This document shows positions 6,142 through 13,987 of a DNA stretch of 29,225 nucleotides, piece after piece. The number at the start of each line of letters is the position of its first letter. Position 1 is the stretch's first letter. The notes beneath the pieces were generated by a model, which did no database searches, was not told where the DNA came from, and saw only the letters and a program-made list of their open reading frames with translations. Location: IMG/VR virus record IMGVR_UViG_3300046007_003157, positions 1-29,225 of that record. One strand, 5' to 3'. Origin of the DNA: a virus. Position numbers and translations under genes: made by a program.

Positions 6142-6602
6142 CTGCCGTGGGTGGTGCCGAACCAAAAAGCCACAGAACTTGTCCAAGCTGTAGCGAGTGA
6201 GCCAAGCATAATCATCAACGGTGCTGACTCCTTGACCTCTGGCTTAAAGAACATCAACCCCAGCACCGAAAAAAACCCTACGGTCAGGAAGAACGTCAAC
6301 CATGCCGGAACACTAGACCGAACATTGATCTGCATGGAGCGCGCCGAGTCGCGGTCACCGGCTGCAATCTCTTCCAGCTTTATATCGTTTTCCTTGAGAA
6401 ACTTTTGAAAGTCGATTTCAGCCAGTTTGATGCTGCCAAGTTGCTCTGGTGACATTTTCCCGCTATTGAGAACGTCCGTCACGGCCTCAATAGTCTTTGA
6501 TTCGATGCCCAGCTTATCAGCAATGAATGATGCAGCAGCGCCGCCTAACGGCCCGCCAAGGGCTGTGCCTAGCAATGGGGCGAGTGTTTTAAGCCATTCC
6601 AT
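6096..6602 (-). CDS. Holin, GTA 3TM type (PF11351-like)
   Basis: A 168-residue membrane protein that would form lesions in the inner membrane to release the endolysin. A Gly/Ala-rich hydrophobic N-terminal segment (about residues 7-28) and two clear membrane spans (about 99-119 and 129-148) bracket a polar helical domain with the motif AGDRDSAR (81-88), characteristic of the 3TM holins first named in gene transfer agents. It is the last gene of the late unit, 9 bases after the endopeptidase gene, and converges with the early operon. Confidence 0.85.
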   Translation of the reverse strand: MEWLKTLAPLLGTALGGPLGGAAASFIADKLGIESKTIEAVTDVLNSGKMSPEQLGSIKLAEIDFQKFLKENDIKLEEIAAGDRDSARSMQINVRSSVPAWLTFFLTVGFFSVLGLMFFKPEVKESAPLMIMLGSLATAWTSSVAFWFGTTHGSQSKNTMLANSTPSK

Positions 6603-6611
6603 GTGTATCTC

Positions 6612-7025
6612 CTAGGGTTGAAATATCCTGTTGCCCGAACGTGGTGCGCGTGTGGTCATGTGACACCATCCCTGTGTTGCTTCTGGAGCCTCGATGTAGA
6701 TGCCGTGGTGCTCAAGGCGCTTGACGTTAGCCACACACCATGCGTCGATTGTGTTTTTCGGGTCGAACAGGTCGATGCCCTGCCCTTGTTTGTGGCTGCT
6801 GTTGGGTGCGCCTTGCGTAGCGGCTTGCGGGCGAAACCCTCCGAGCGTCTTGCCGCTAATCTGGCTACGTGTCGCTGGGTTCATCTGCATCACTAACCCG
6901 TCAGCTTGCATCTCGCTACACAGTGCGTTCACCTTGTCCAGCAAGGTCATTGCCGCCTTTTGGCGCTCGAACGTCCAGTCCTTAGACTGCGCGTGAACTC
7001 CGACATACTGGGCTAGGGTAATCAT
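6612..7025 (-). CDS. Peptidoglycan endopeptidase, M15 (VanY-like) endolysin
   Basis: A 137-residue endolysin predicted to cut peptide crosslinks of peptidoglycan. The M15 zinc signature SxHxxGxAxD appears as SSHKQGQGID (His78 and Asp85 as ligands, Gly for Ala), and the third ligand is His122 in GWCHM. The start at 7025 is chosen because it overlaps the previous stop (ATGA); an upstream in-frame start at 7097 would run deep into the neighbouring gene. No signal peptide is visible, so export relies on the holin that follows. Confidence 0.9.
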   Translation of the reverse strand: MITLAQYVGVHAQSKDWTFERQKAAMTLLDKVNALCSEMQADGLVMQMNPATRSQISGKTLGGFRPQAATQGAPNSSHKQGQGIDLFDPKNTIDAWCVANVKRLEHHGIYIEAPEATQGWCHMTTRAPRSGNRIFQP

Positions 7026-7390
7026 TTTAGCCCGACCTTCACCGCTAGAAAAGAAACAGCAGCACCCGCTGCGGCCCACACTACGGAGAGCATCCAATCG
7101 CTTGTTTTCTTTTGCAATGGCGCGGCTGTCTCTAATACCGCGACGCGGGAAGCCACCGCCTTGACGTCATCTTTCACGCTGCCAATCTCTTTGAACGCTC
7201 GTTCCTGAGCTTGCACACCGCTAGATAGACGCTCCTCTACTACTGCCAGCCTTGTGATGGCGATGGCTAGGTCTTTAAGTCCTGATTTCATGTCGCCCAC
7301 ATCTTTGTGCAGCGTTTCCAATCGTGCAGCAATTAGGTTTAGCGCGGGGTCGCCTTTGCGTCGATCTTCGACTTTGATGAATTCGGTCAT
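7022..7390 (-). CDS. Coiled-coil membrane protein, XhlA-like lysis accessory
   Basis: A 122-residue protein with a long helical, coiled-coil-like region (residues 15-92) and one C-terminal membrane span (about 99-118, then Lys/Gly). This layout resembles haemolysin XhlA-type proteins found in phage lysis cassettes. It overlaps the endolysin start by 4 bases. It could act as a holin partner; a spanin role is less likely because the coiled coil would lie on the cytoplasmic side. The family call is tentative. Confidence 0.6.
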   Translation of the reverse strand: MTEFIKVEDRRKGDPALNLIAARLETLHKDVGDMKSGLKDLAIAITRLAVVEERLSSGVQAQERAFKEIGSVKDDVKAVASRVAVLETAAPLQKKTSDWMLSVVWAAAGAAVSFLAVKVGLK

Positions 7391-7713
7391 TTGATTGCTG
7401 CCTTGATGTGTCCGGGGGATACGTTATTGATAGCCCACGCCAGCAGCATGGCCTCGTAATTTTCTTCGCGGTAAAGCCGCTCTAGGGTGTGGCTGATAGT
7501 CCACTCTCCGCGCTTGGGGAAGCCGAACTTGTGCACCATGAGCGTATGTGCCATCACCATGTCTGCAATCCAAACGAACAAGGTGTACGCGACAAGGAAG
7601 GGCCATGCGACAAGAGCCTTCCAGTTTTTAGCCTGCCACGGCCAGTAGAAGTTGTCCGCGAAGACAATCGCCGGGGCCACGTATGGCAGTAGCTTGATGA
7701 GGAAGTCGATCAT
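7387..7713 (-). CDS. Membrane protein of the lysis module
   Basis: A 108-residue protein with a hydrophobic N-terminal helix (2-18), a Trp-rich stretch, and a stronger membrane span at about residues 32-53. A soluble C-terminal half carries FPKRGEWTISHTLERL and ends in HIKAAIK. Its small size, two membrane segments and position just before the other lysis genes suggest a holin-like or lysis-control role. No family is certain. It is coupled by ATGA overlaps to both neighbours. Confidence 0.6.
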   Translation of the reverse strand: MIDFLIKLLPYVAPAIVFADNFYWPWQAKNWKALVAWPFLVAYTLFVWIADMVMAHTLMVHKFGFPKRGEWTISHTLERLYREENYEAMLLAWAINNVSPGHIKAAIK

Positions 7714-8093
7714 GGTATCTGCGCCCGCAGTGGCTCAATGGCTTGCTCAAGCTCCCACATGAGCTTGAAGCCGGGGTCTTTTTGGATTAGGTATGCAGTA
7801 GCAGCAGCTTTTGCTTGTTCCTGAGTCATGCCTGCGGCGAGTGCTTGGCCCTCTGGTGTTGTCAGCGCAATGGCTACGGTCTGCATAAGCAGCGCCTGCC
7901 TTGTAATCTTCGCCACTTTGTCAGCATTCGTCGCCTCTAGTGCGCGGATTTGATCTATTGGGCTAGGCGGCTCAGGTAGAACCCGGCGCGATTCTTGTAT
8001 AGCTTCAAACTCTTGAAGTGTTATCTCTACCCAGCCATCAGGCGCGGTTTCTGCAAGACAAGTATCGTTGTTTGGTGCTTTGAATATTGGCAT
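7710..8093 (-). CDS. Tail fibre assembly-like protein
   Basis: A 127-residue protein encoded 6 bases after the tail fibre gene, the usual place for fibre chaperones. The N-terminus (MPIFKAPNNDTCLAETAPDGWVE) is a compact beta segment. The rest is helical: a Pro-rich linker (LPEPPSPIDQIRALE), then an Ala-rich region (AAGMTQEQAKAAATAYL). I infer an assembly role from context and layout; direct homology to the classic Tfa family is not obvious. Confidence 0.55.
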   Translation of the reverse strand: MPIFKAPNNDTCLAETAPDGWVEITLQEFEAIQESRRVLPEPPSPIDQIRALEATNADKVAKITRQALLMQTVAIALTTPEGQALAAGMTQEQAKAAATAYLIQKDPGFKLMWELEQAIEPLRAQIP

Positions 8094-8099
8094 GATTTT

Positions 8100-9497
8100 T
8101 TACCTAAAAAATGCAACAGAGATACGTGGCACATCTACTAGAACGACTACAGATGTGCCAAATGTTTGGAAACGAAACGCCTTATTTGTTGGGGAAGTTC
8201 CAGTAGAATTACTGCCAAGAATTATTGACCTATCAGTCGTATCAAGCGCGTGTCCGACAAATGCGTAATTGGCATCTGGCATTGATGTTGAAAGGTTTAT
8301 TGTGTAATCTCCTGCTGCGTTTCTTGTCACCGAGGTAACGCCTCTACCCGCAGTTGGTGCGTTAGTACCGGCAGTGGTTCCGTTAAACACCGCCCAAGCC
8401 ACCAGACCCTGAGATTGAATTAGTGCTTGGCCTCCAGCGCCTTGGATGGTGCTAGGTGCTGTTGCCCATGTGCCTGCTGTAGCTTGTGTGCTTTCGATAT
8501 ATCCAATCACACGATAAGCAACATTAGTACGAGCAGTAGTTGAATACGCAACAGTGCCGCTATCGGCAGCGCCTGCGCCACCCTCTGCGGTTGTACTAAT
8601 TAACCCTGTTTCGGAAAGATCAACACCAGCAGCGTTTGCGGCGGCAAGCTCTATAGTGCCTGCGTTGTTCAGTGCCAATACTGCGATGCGAGATTGCACA
8701 GCGCTAGTAGTTCCAAGGGTTGATCCACTTGAAATAACTAAATTTGCAGGCGTACCTTTAACAAATGAAACAGCACCACTTCCAAGTGTACTAGAGCGAA
8801 ACTGCAAAGCTAAAGCCGAAGCGCTAATAGTTAAAGCATTAGCTGCAACCGATGCGCTGATAGGTTGAATTTGGCGAATTTCTGTTACTGGTGAAGTTAA
8901 GCCACCAAGACTGGCAATGTCTGTATTTGCACCAGACAAAGCAAAACCAGTTGTGACTACAGGGAATCCACTTGCACGCTGATATGCTACAACTTGCCAG
9001 CCACCAGAGATAGGTATTGCAATGGCACAATCATTTGCAACAGTGGTAATGTTTGCAGCACCCGGCAAAACCAAAGTCGCCGAATGAGTAAGCAATAAAG
9101 CGCCTGAAAATATTAAAAACCTTGGACCGTTGTAATTTGTGCCAAAAGATGTAATTGTTGTGGTTCCTGTTACTTGCAGGAAGTTAGACAATTGAGCGCC
9201 AATATCTGTAGTCGTGGCACTAGCAATGCTAGTCAATGTGCCTTGGCTAAAAAGCTGCTCAAATCGCAAAGATTGACCAGTGCCAACACCAGCGCCCAAG
9301 CCTGTGAGCTTATTTCCACCCATAGCCAAATTGCCTGTGATTGGCGTTTGACCGTCAGCGCTAACCGATTGTTGTAGTGCTGTGGCAACATCGTTAATAA
9401 GAGATTGCCAATCTGCGGCTGTGGCAGATACGCCATTTACCGCAGGATTCCAGCTATTTACTGGTAAACTGTACCCACCTGATCCGTTACGAGACAT
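8100..9497 (-). CDS. Tail fibre protein
   Basis: A 465-residue receptor-binding fibre. The N-terminus (MSRNGSGGYSLPVNSWNPAV, then TPITGNLAMGGNKLTGLGAG) is the familiar phage fibre attachment segment. The body is rich in Ser, Thr, Ala and Gly with short beta repeats, as in trimeric beta-helical fibres. The C-terminus (NKAFRFQTFGTS to VAFFR) is a compact beta tip. The ribosome site AAAGGAC precedes the start. No reverse transcriptase or template repeat is nearby, so there is no sign of targeted diversification. Confidence 0.85.
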   Translation of the reverse strand: MSRNGSGGYSLPVNSWNPAVNGVSATAADWQSLINDVATALQQSVSADGQTPITGNLAMGGNKLTGLGAGVGTGQSLRFEQLFSQGTLTSIASATTTDIGAQLSNFLQVTGTTTITSFGTNYNGPRFLIFSGALLLTHSATLVLPGAANITTVANDCAIAIPISGGWQVVAYQRASGFPVVTTGFALSGANTDIASLGGLTSPVTEIRQIQPISASVAANALTISASALALQFRSSTLGSGAVSFVKGTPANLVISSGSTLGTTSAVQSRIAVLALNNAGTIELAAANAAGVDLSETGLISTTAEGGAGAADSGTVAYSTTARTNVAYRVIGYIESTQATAGTWATAPSTIQGAGGQALIQSQGLVAWAVFNGTTAGTNAPTAGRGVTSVTRNAAGDYTINLSTSMPDANYAFVGHALDTTDRSIILGSNSTGTSPTNKAFRFQTFGTSVVVLVDVPRISVAFFR

Positions 9498-9554
9498 TTG
9501 TTTGTCCTTTAATTAACATGATTGAATCTTTTTTAATTGCGTTTTTTTTATATC

Positions 9555-11312
9555 TTATTGTGACTGGGATTCTTGAATCCCTGCAATAGGCGAAGTCATA
9601 TAAGTTGCTTTTCTCAATGCTTTTATTAGCTCTGGGTCAACTTTCCCAGCAACTTTTCCAGCGGTATAGAATGTTTCACCCATAAGCCTCGGTGATGAAA
9701 TAGCAGCCAAACCAGCAGCCGCAGGCAAGTTTCCTGTTAAAGCCAATCCAGCACCACCAGTTCCAACGCCTGCACGCTGTATTCCTCTAGGCATAAAATC
9801 GTTTAGAGCTTGCCCTGCCAAAGATGGCATAAAATCTTGGCCCCCGGCTTGTATCATTTCTTGCGCCAAATCTGCGCGTTGCCCGTAATTTGCATTTACG
9901 TTGTTTCGCATCAGTGATTGAAGTTTTCGCATTGATGTGTCTGCGCTTGCTTTTTGACCAAGAGACAATGCTTTTTCTATTTCTTTAATTGTGTCTGAGG
10001 CTTCGCTGTAGCCCTTCATTACCTTAGCGTATTCTGGTGCTTGTTTGCTTATTTCTCCACGCAAAGAGTCGTAAACCTTACCAGCAGCCGTGCGTGCAGT
10101 TTTTTGCTCAAAAGGTATTTCTTCAAGAATGCCGCCAATTTTTTGCTTTAGCGCATCTAAGCCTTCTGGTGTATGAAATTCAGCAGGATCTAAACTTTTC
10201 CAATTATCAATCTCACCTTTAATTTGCGACAAAGCAGACGCCGCTTTTTCGTTTTTAATTTGGCCTTTAAATGTAGCCATTCCAATAGCATCGTTTACAG
10301 CTTGATCTACATTTTTCAAATCTAGAACTGTTTTGTCTGCTTTTATTCCGGCCATTCCTTGACGATATGCGGCTTGCTTTTGTTGCCCCATTGCTTCTAG
10401 ATTTTGTTTTGCCATTGTCAAAACATCATCCATGCTAGATTCGCCACGCATAGCTTGTGTAAAGTTTTGCGCAACTTTGCCGCCTTCTTTTCCGGCGCGC
10501 AAGGCTTGTGTTAATGCTGCATCTCCAACACCAGTAGTAGCGCCGATAGCTTTTTTTATCAATGTTCCTGTGCCTGCAATAGCTTTTCCAGCTACAGGAA
10601 TAGCAGCGCCAATTGTTGCACCAGTGCCAATTTGTTCGGGGTCTGCTAAAGCCGCCGCGCCGCCACCAGCACCGGCACCACCAGCAGCACGAACCGCCAA
10701 ACCTTTAGCACCAGTCACGCCGCCAGCATTAAAGCCACCAGTCCGCAAAGCCTGCACCCACGGAGCCGCTTTAGCCGCCACGCCCGGTAGCATGGCTACG
10801 CCTTTAGCCAAAGCCCCACCAACTCCTAGCGTACCTAAAACCTCAGTACCTAGCTTTGTGCCCTTGAAGACCAGTGAGTCAGGATTTGCGCCCAAACTTC
10901 TAAGCCCAGCATCCATATCAGCACGGCGCTCCGCGTCTCTATCGCGTAGCTCTACAGGTGGCGGCTTACCTTGGAATTTTGCAATGGCATTGCGTGATAT
11001 GTCTATTGCCTCTGGAACTTTGTCAAATGGGGTAAGGCTAAGTAAAGTGGAGCCGATAGAACCCGGCCCACGAAAAAAGCCGCCGCCTATGTTTTGCGCA
11101 GTACCGCCCTTTTCAAAAAAACCCGGCCCAGCGTCTTTGCGGGCTTGCACCTGTTGCAGATAGGTGTCTCTGTCTATGACGTTGGGCGCGTTTGGTCCTT
11201 TAGGCGCATCTTGTACACCTAGGCGCTGCTTTACAACCCGCTGAATTACATCGGGCGAAGTCCCCTCGGGGAACTCTAAAACCGTGCCATCAGGTAGTTC
11301 GGCTTCGATCAT
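9555..11312 (-). CDS. Internal virion (DNA ejection) protein
   Basis: A 585-residue protein. It starts with the ELPDGTVLEFPEGTSPDVI segment found at the N-terminus of several phage ejection or core proteins. The middle (about residues 150-270) is unusually rich in Gly, Ala and Val with hydrophobic, membrane-prone stretches. Then comes a long helical part (290-480) and a Gly/Ala-rich C-terminal region. Such proteins are packaged in the head and ejected to form a channel across the envelope. It is the last of three consecutive ejection-type genes and overlaps the one before by 4 bases. Confidence 0.75.
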   Translation of the reverse strand: MIEAELPDGTVLEFPEGTSPDVIQRVVKQRLGVQDAPKGPNAPNVIDRDTYLQQVQARKDAGPGFFEKGGTAQNIGGGFFRGPGSIGSTLLSLTPFDKVPEAIDISRNAIAKFQGKPPPVELRDRDAERRADMDAGLRSLGANPDSLVFKGTKLGTEVLGTLGVGGALAKGVAMLPGVAAKAAPWVQALRTGGFNAGGVTGAKGLAVRAAGGAGAGGGAAALADPEQIGTGATIGAAIPVAGKAIAGTGTLIKKAIGATTGVGDAALTQALRAGKEGGKVAQNFTQAMRGESSMDDVLTMAKQNLEAMGQQKQAAYRQGMAGIKADKTVLDLKNVDQAVNDAIGMATFKGQIKNEKAASALSQIKGEIDNWKSLDPAEFHTPEGLDALKQKIGGILEEIPFEQKTARTAAGKVYDSLRGEISKQAPEYAKVMKGYSEASDTIKEIEKALSLGQKASADTSMRKLQSLMRNNVNANYGQRADLAQEMIQAGGQDFMPSLAGQALNDFMPRGIQRAGVGTGGAGLALTGNLPAAAGLAAISSPRLMGETFYTAGKVAGKVDPELIKALRKATYMTSPIAGIQESQSQ

Positions 11313-12682
11313 GGGATGATATTTCCTTGAGCATCAAAACGAATGCGGGGCTTTGGTTGCGCTGGCTGTGCGGAGCCTGCTGCATTTTTTGCGCGATTAA
11401 CACCCATGCGGATAACGTCTTGGAACTCTTTAGCGGCCTTAACAAATTCTTGTTCACTGCCTGCTGCGTCCATGCGTGCAATTGCGTCAGTAGCTTTCTT
11501 GCCTTCCATTTCGGTAATAGCGCCGCCGCCTTTAAGCGATTCAAACGCTTGCAGGAATTGCTGGCCTTTAAGTTGGTCAAGGCGAATGTCAAAGTCTTTT
11601 GCGGCAGTGCCGGGAACTCTTTGCAATTGCAGCAACCGGCTAGCGCCCACCGCTTGTTTAAAACCGGGAGCCTTTAGCAATTCATCAACAAGCCGAATTG
11701 AATCCTCGCCTTGCTGGATAGCCTTCGGAGCGTCTAAACGCGCTTCGGTACGTAGCTTGCCCTCAGTAGATGCCACCGCCTTAGAACCTGCAATAGCGCC
11801 TTGCAATGCTGGGTCTACAGCCGCGCCAACAATTGGCCTACCATCCGGCCCCATAACTGGCTCAACACGCCCTGTGCGTGCGTTAAATGCCATAACCCCA
11901 GCGCCAGTTTGCACTGGGCTAAAGAATGGCGTAGCAGGTGCAGTTGACCGGCCAGCCGCTGCAATGGCCTTCTTAGCATCCACCAATGGCTGATTAAGAA
12001 TTAAGCCGCCTTTGCCATCAGGGATTAGCAAATCTTCGGACATGTTTGGCATTGGTGTAACACGCTGACCAATAGGTTCGCCGGTCACTGGATTGACAAG
12101 TTGCCCATTGATAACCACGCCTTTTTCTTTGCCAAGATTTTTATCAAAATAGTTTTTAGCAACATCAACAGGCACGCCAGCAGCAATAGCCTCTTGTGGG
12201 CTTTGTGCTGACTGCAAAATGCCTACAAGTCTTTGTTGCTCTTGTGAGGACTGCGTTCTTTTTGCTTGATCTTGTGCTAAAGACATAACCCCTTGCAGCC
12301 CCATTTGGCGCAAGTCTGGCGATTGCATTAGTGCGCCATAAGCAGCTTCCATATTAGGAGCTTGCGCAGGCATTACAGGGCCAACGCCATCTTGCGGTGC
12401 GTTTGCTGGTGTGCCTTTGGAATTGCGCAAAAACTCAGCAAGAGCTTTATTTGTGCTTTCCGTGCGCTGTTGCATTACATCTTTAATTTCTTGATCTGCG
12501 CTTTCTGCATCTTTTTTGCCAGAGTACATGCGCAAGCCCTGAATCAAAGAATCAGATATTGAAGGCTTGATATAAACACCACCAACCATTTGGCCTTGTG
12601 GCGTTTGAAAACTTTGCAATGCATCTTGCCCAGCTTTACGCTTTGCTAGTGCATTTTGTAAACGTAGATCAAATTCGTTCAT
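11309..12682 (-). CDS. Internal virion / ejection-associated protein
   Basis: A 457-residue, largely helical Gln- and Ala-rich protein. Its C-terminal block (about residues 360-435, QLKGQQFLQAFESLKGGGAI then EMEGKKATDAIARMD) is a conserved segment found in virion proteins of several podophages. The centre carries a short beta region (VVINGQLVNPVTGEPIG). The start follows GAGGTGAAGC. Its position between two other ejection-type genes supports an internal core role. The exact function is not known. Confidence 0.7.
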   Translation of the reverse strand: MNEFDLRLQNALAKRKAGQDALQSFQTPQGQMVGGVYIKPSISDSLIQGLRMYSGKKDAESADQEIKDVMQQRTESTNKALAEFLRNSKGTPANAPQDGVGPVMPAQAPNMEAAYGALMQSPDLRQMGLQGVMSLAQDQAKRTQSSQEQQRLVGILQSAQSPQEAIAAGVPVDVAKNYFDKNLGKEKGVVINGQLVNPVTGEPIGQRVTPMPNMSEDLLIPDGKGGLILNQPLVDAKKAIAAAGRSTAPATPFFSPVQTGAGVMAFNARTGRVEPVMGPDGRPIVGAAVDPALQGAIAGSKAVASTEGKLRTEARLDAPKAIQQGEDSIRLVDELLKAPGFKQAVGASRLLQLQRVPGTAAKDFDIRLDQLKGQQFLQAFESLKGGGAITEMEGKKATDAIARMDAAGSEQEFVKAAKEFQDVIRMGVNRAKNAAGSAQPAQPKPRIRFDAQGNIIP

Positions 12683-12690
12683 GCTTCACC

Positions 12691-13560
12691 TCAAAACGAG
12701 CGACCTATACTAGAGCCTATTTGAGCGCCCATCATTGCAGCCTCTGGACTCATTCCGTACATACCTCCAAGTGCAGCACCTCCAATACCAAACAAGCCGC
12801 TCATCATATTGCTGTTGCTTGCTTGATTTGCGTTGTAGTTGTTTAGCTGTGCGCCATAGTTTGCTTGCGCTGCGCCCAAATAATCAGCGCCTTGCGTCGG
12901 ATTTTGCATGGCGTAACTTTGAAATTGAGGAGATTGCACTTGAGCGCCAGATCGAAGTGCATTTACAAGGTTTAGCGGCCGATCTTGGACATATGCCTGC
13001 TCTTGCAATGCACTTGCGCGGTTTGCTTGGTCTAGGTTAATTCCTTGCAAAGCTGCTTGTAGCTGTAAGTCATTACTGCGCTGGCCTTGGGCTGTCATTT
13101 CTTTACCATAAGCATCGGAGCCTAATGTAATGCCTTGGTTGGCTAAACGTGTGCGTAATGCTTCCTCTTGCTGTGCAAGATTGGGCTGTAAACGCGACAT
13201 AATAGCTTGCTGTGCAGTTTGACCTACATCAATAGCGCGAGTTGGAAGTTGTGACATATCCAATTCTGGATTGGATAAAAGCCCTTTGATCTTGTCAAAA
13301 CCTACACTTGCAGTATCTGCATATTGGTTTGACAAAGCCATTTGCTTATCTAGCGTGGATTGGGCTTGTGGTGAAAGTGTTTGGGTTTGTGTCCACCGAC
13401 CATCAGGCGATTCTTCATAAGTCAAATTGCCGTAGGGCGTGATTTGATTTACTCGATTGGCCTTAGTAGTGTATTTAGCAGCTTCAAGATTGCCAATTGC
13501 AGTTTTTTCTGCTGCTGCGCTGTAATCTGGCGGTGGCGGTGGAGAACTACTTTTTCCCAT
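12691..13560 (-). CDS. Podophage internal/tail structural protein
   Basis: A 289-residue protein with a poly-Pro N-terminus (SSSPPPPPDYSAAAEKTA) and the conserved TPYGNLTYEESPDGRW segment, followed by Gln/Ala-rich helices and a Gly/Met-rich hydrophobic C-terminus (about 250-289). This arrangement recurs directly downstream of tail hub genes in short-tailed phages and is thought to be virion-associated. The hydrophobic end may insert into membrane during ejection (inference). It overlaps the acetyltransferase gene by 14 bases. Confidence 0.75.
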   Translation of the reverse strand: MGKSSSPPPPPDYSAAAEKTAIGNLEAAKYTTKANRVNQITPYGNLTYEESPDGRWTQTQTLSPQAQSTLDKQMALSNQYADTASVGFDKIKGLLSNPELDMSQLPTRAIDVGQTAQQAIMSRLQPNLAQQEEALRTRLANQGITLGSDAYGKEMTAQGQRSNDLQLQAALQGINLDQANRASALQEQAYVQDRPLNLVNALRSGAQVQSPQFQSYAMQNPTQGADYLGAAQANYGAQLNNYNANQASNSNMMSGLFGIGGAALGGMYGMSPEAAMMGAQIGSSIGRSF

Positions 13561-13987
13561 AATATCTATCCTCTAAAAATTTGCATTCGGACTTGTACAT
13601 CCGATATAGAAGCAAATCACCATCAGGGATAGCCTGCGCCAGTGTTGCGTCAATTATAAAGCCTAATTTCTCTAATAACAACCGTGCTTTGTCATTGTTT
13701 GAATTTACAGGCGCTGTAATCCTTTTGGCTCCGATTTGGTTAAATGGATAATCAAATATTAAACCCAAGAACCCTTTACTTGCCCATCCATCTAAACCAG
13801 CAATATGCCCTACAATGTTTGCGCCATTCCAATCTTCATACAAGACACCAGCAACCAAATTGCCATTTTCATTTAATTTGCCAATAGCAGTGCCGCGCCC
13901 TTTTGTCCATGTGCCGCCAGTTTTTGAACATACCCAAGGGCCAATTAAATCAGCATCAAAGGTAACTTCATTGCCCCATACTTTCAC
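13547..13987 (-). CDS. GNAT-family N-acetyltransferase
   Basis: A 146-residue enzyme-like protein starting at a GTG that overlaps the tail hub stop (GTGA). GNAT features are the beta strands AIGKLNENGNLVAGVLYEDW (34-53), a central helix/strand region (about 70-95) and the closing NNDKARLLLEKLGF motif (97-110) that forms the acetyl-CoA pocket side. The substrate is unknown. Its place inside the tail gene block is striking and recurs in related podophages. It may modify a virion or host protein (inference). Confidence 0.75.
   Translation of the reverse strand: MKVWGNEVTFDADLIGPWVCSKTGGTWTKGRGTAIGKLNENGNLVAGVLYEDWNGANIVGHIAGLDGWASKGFLGLIFDYPFNQIGAKRITAPVNSNNDKARLLLEKLGFIIDATLAQAIPDGDLLLYRMYKSECKFLEDRYYGKK

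Noticed and set aside
8100-9497. Diversity-generating retroelement acting on the tail fibre
   Set aside because: No reverse transcriptase and no template/variable repeat pair are seen in the window.
9498-9554. A+T-rich gap before the tail fibre gene as a promoter or terminator
   Set aside because: Its homopolymer runs are A-runs on the transcribed sense, with no hairpin and no convincing -35/-10 pair; only the ribosome site is supported.
10432-11163. Long + strand ORF opposite the ejection protein gene
   Set aside because: It is rich in Pro, Ala and Ser, as expected from the complement of a Gly/Ala-rich gene. It has no ribosome site and runs against the operon.
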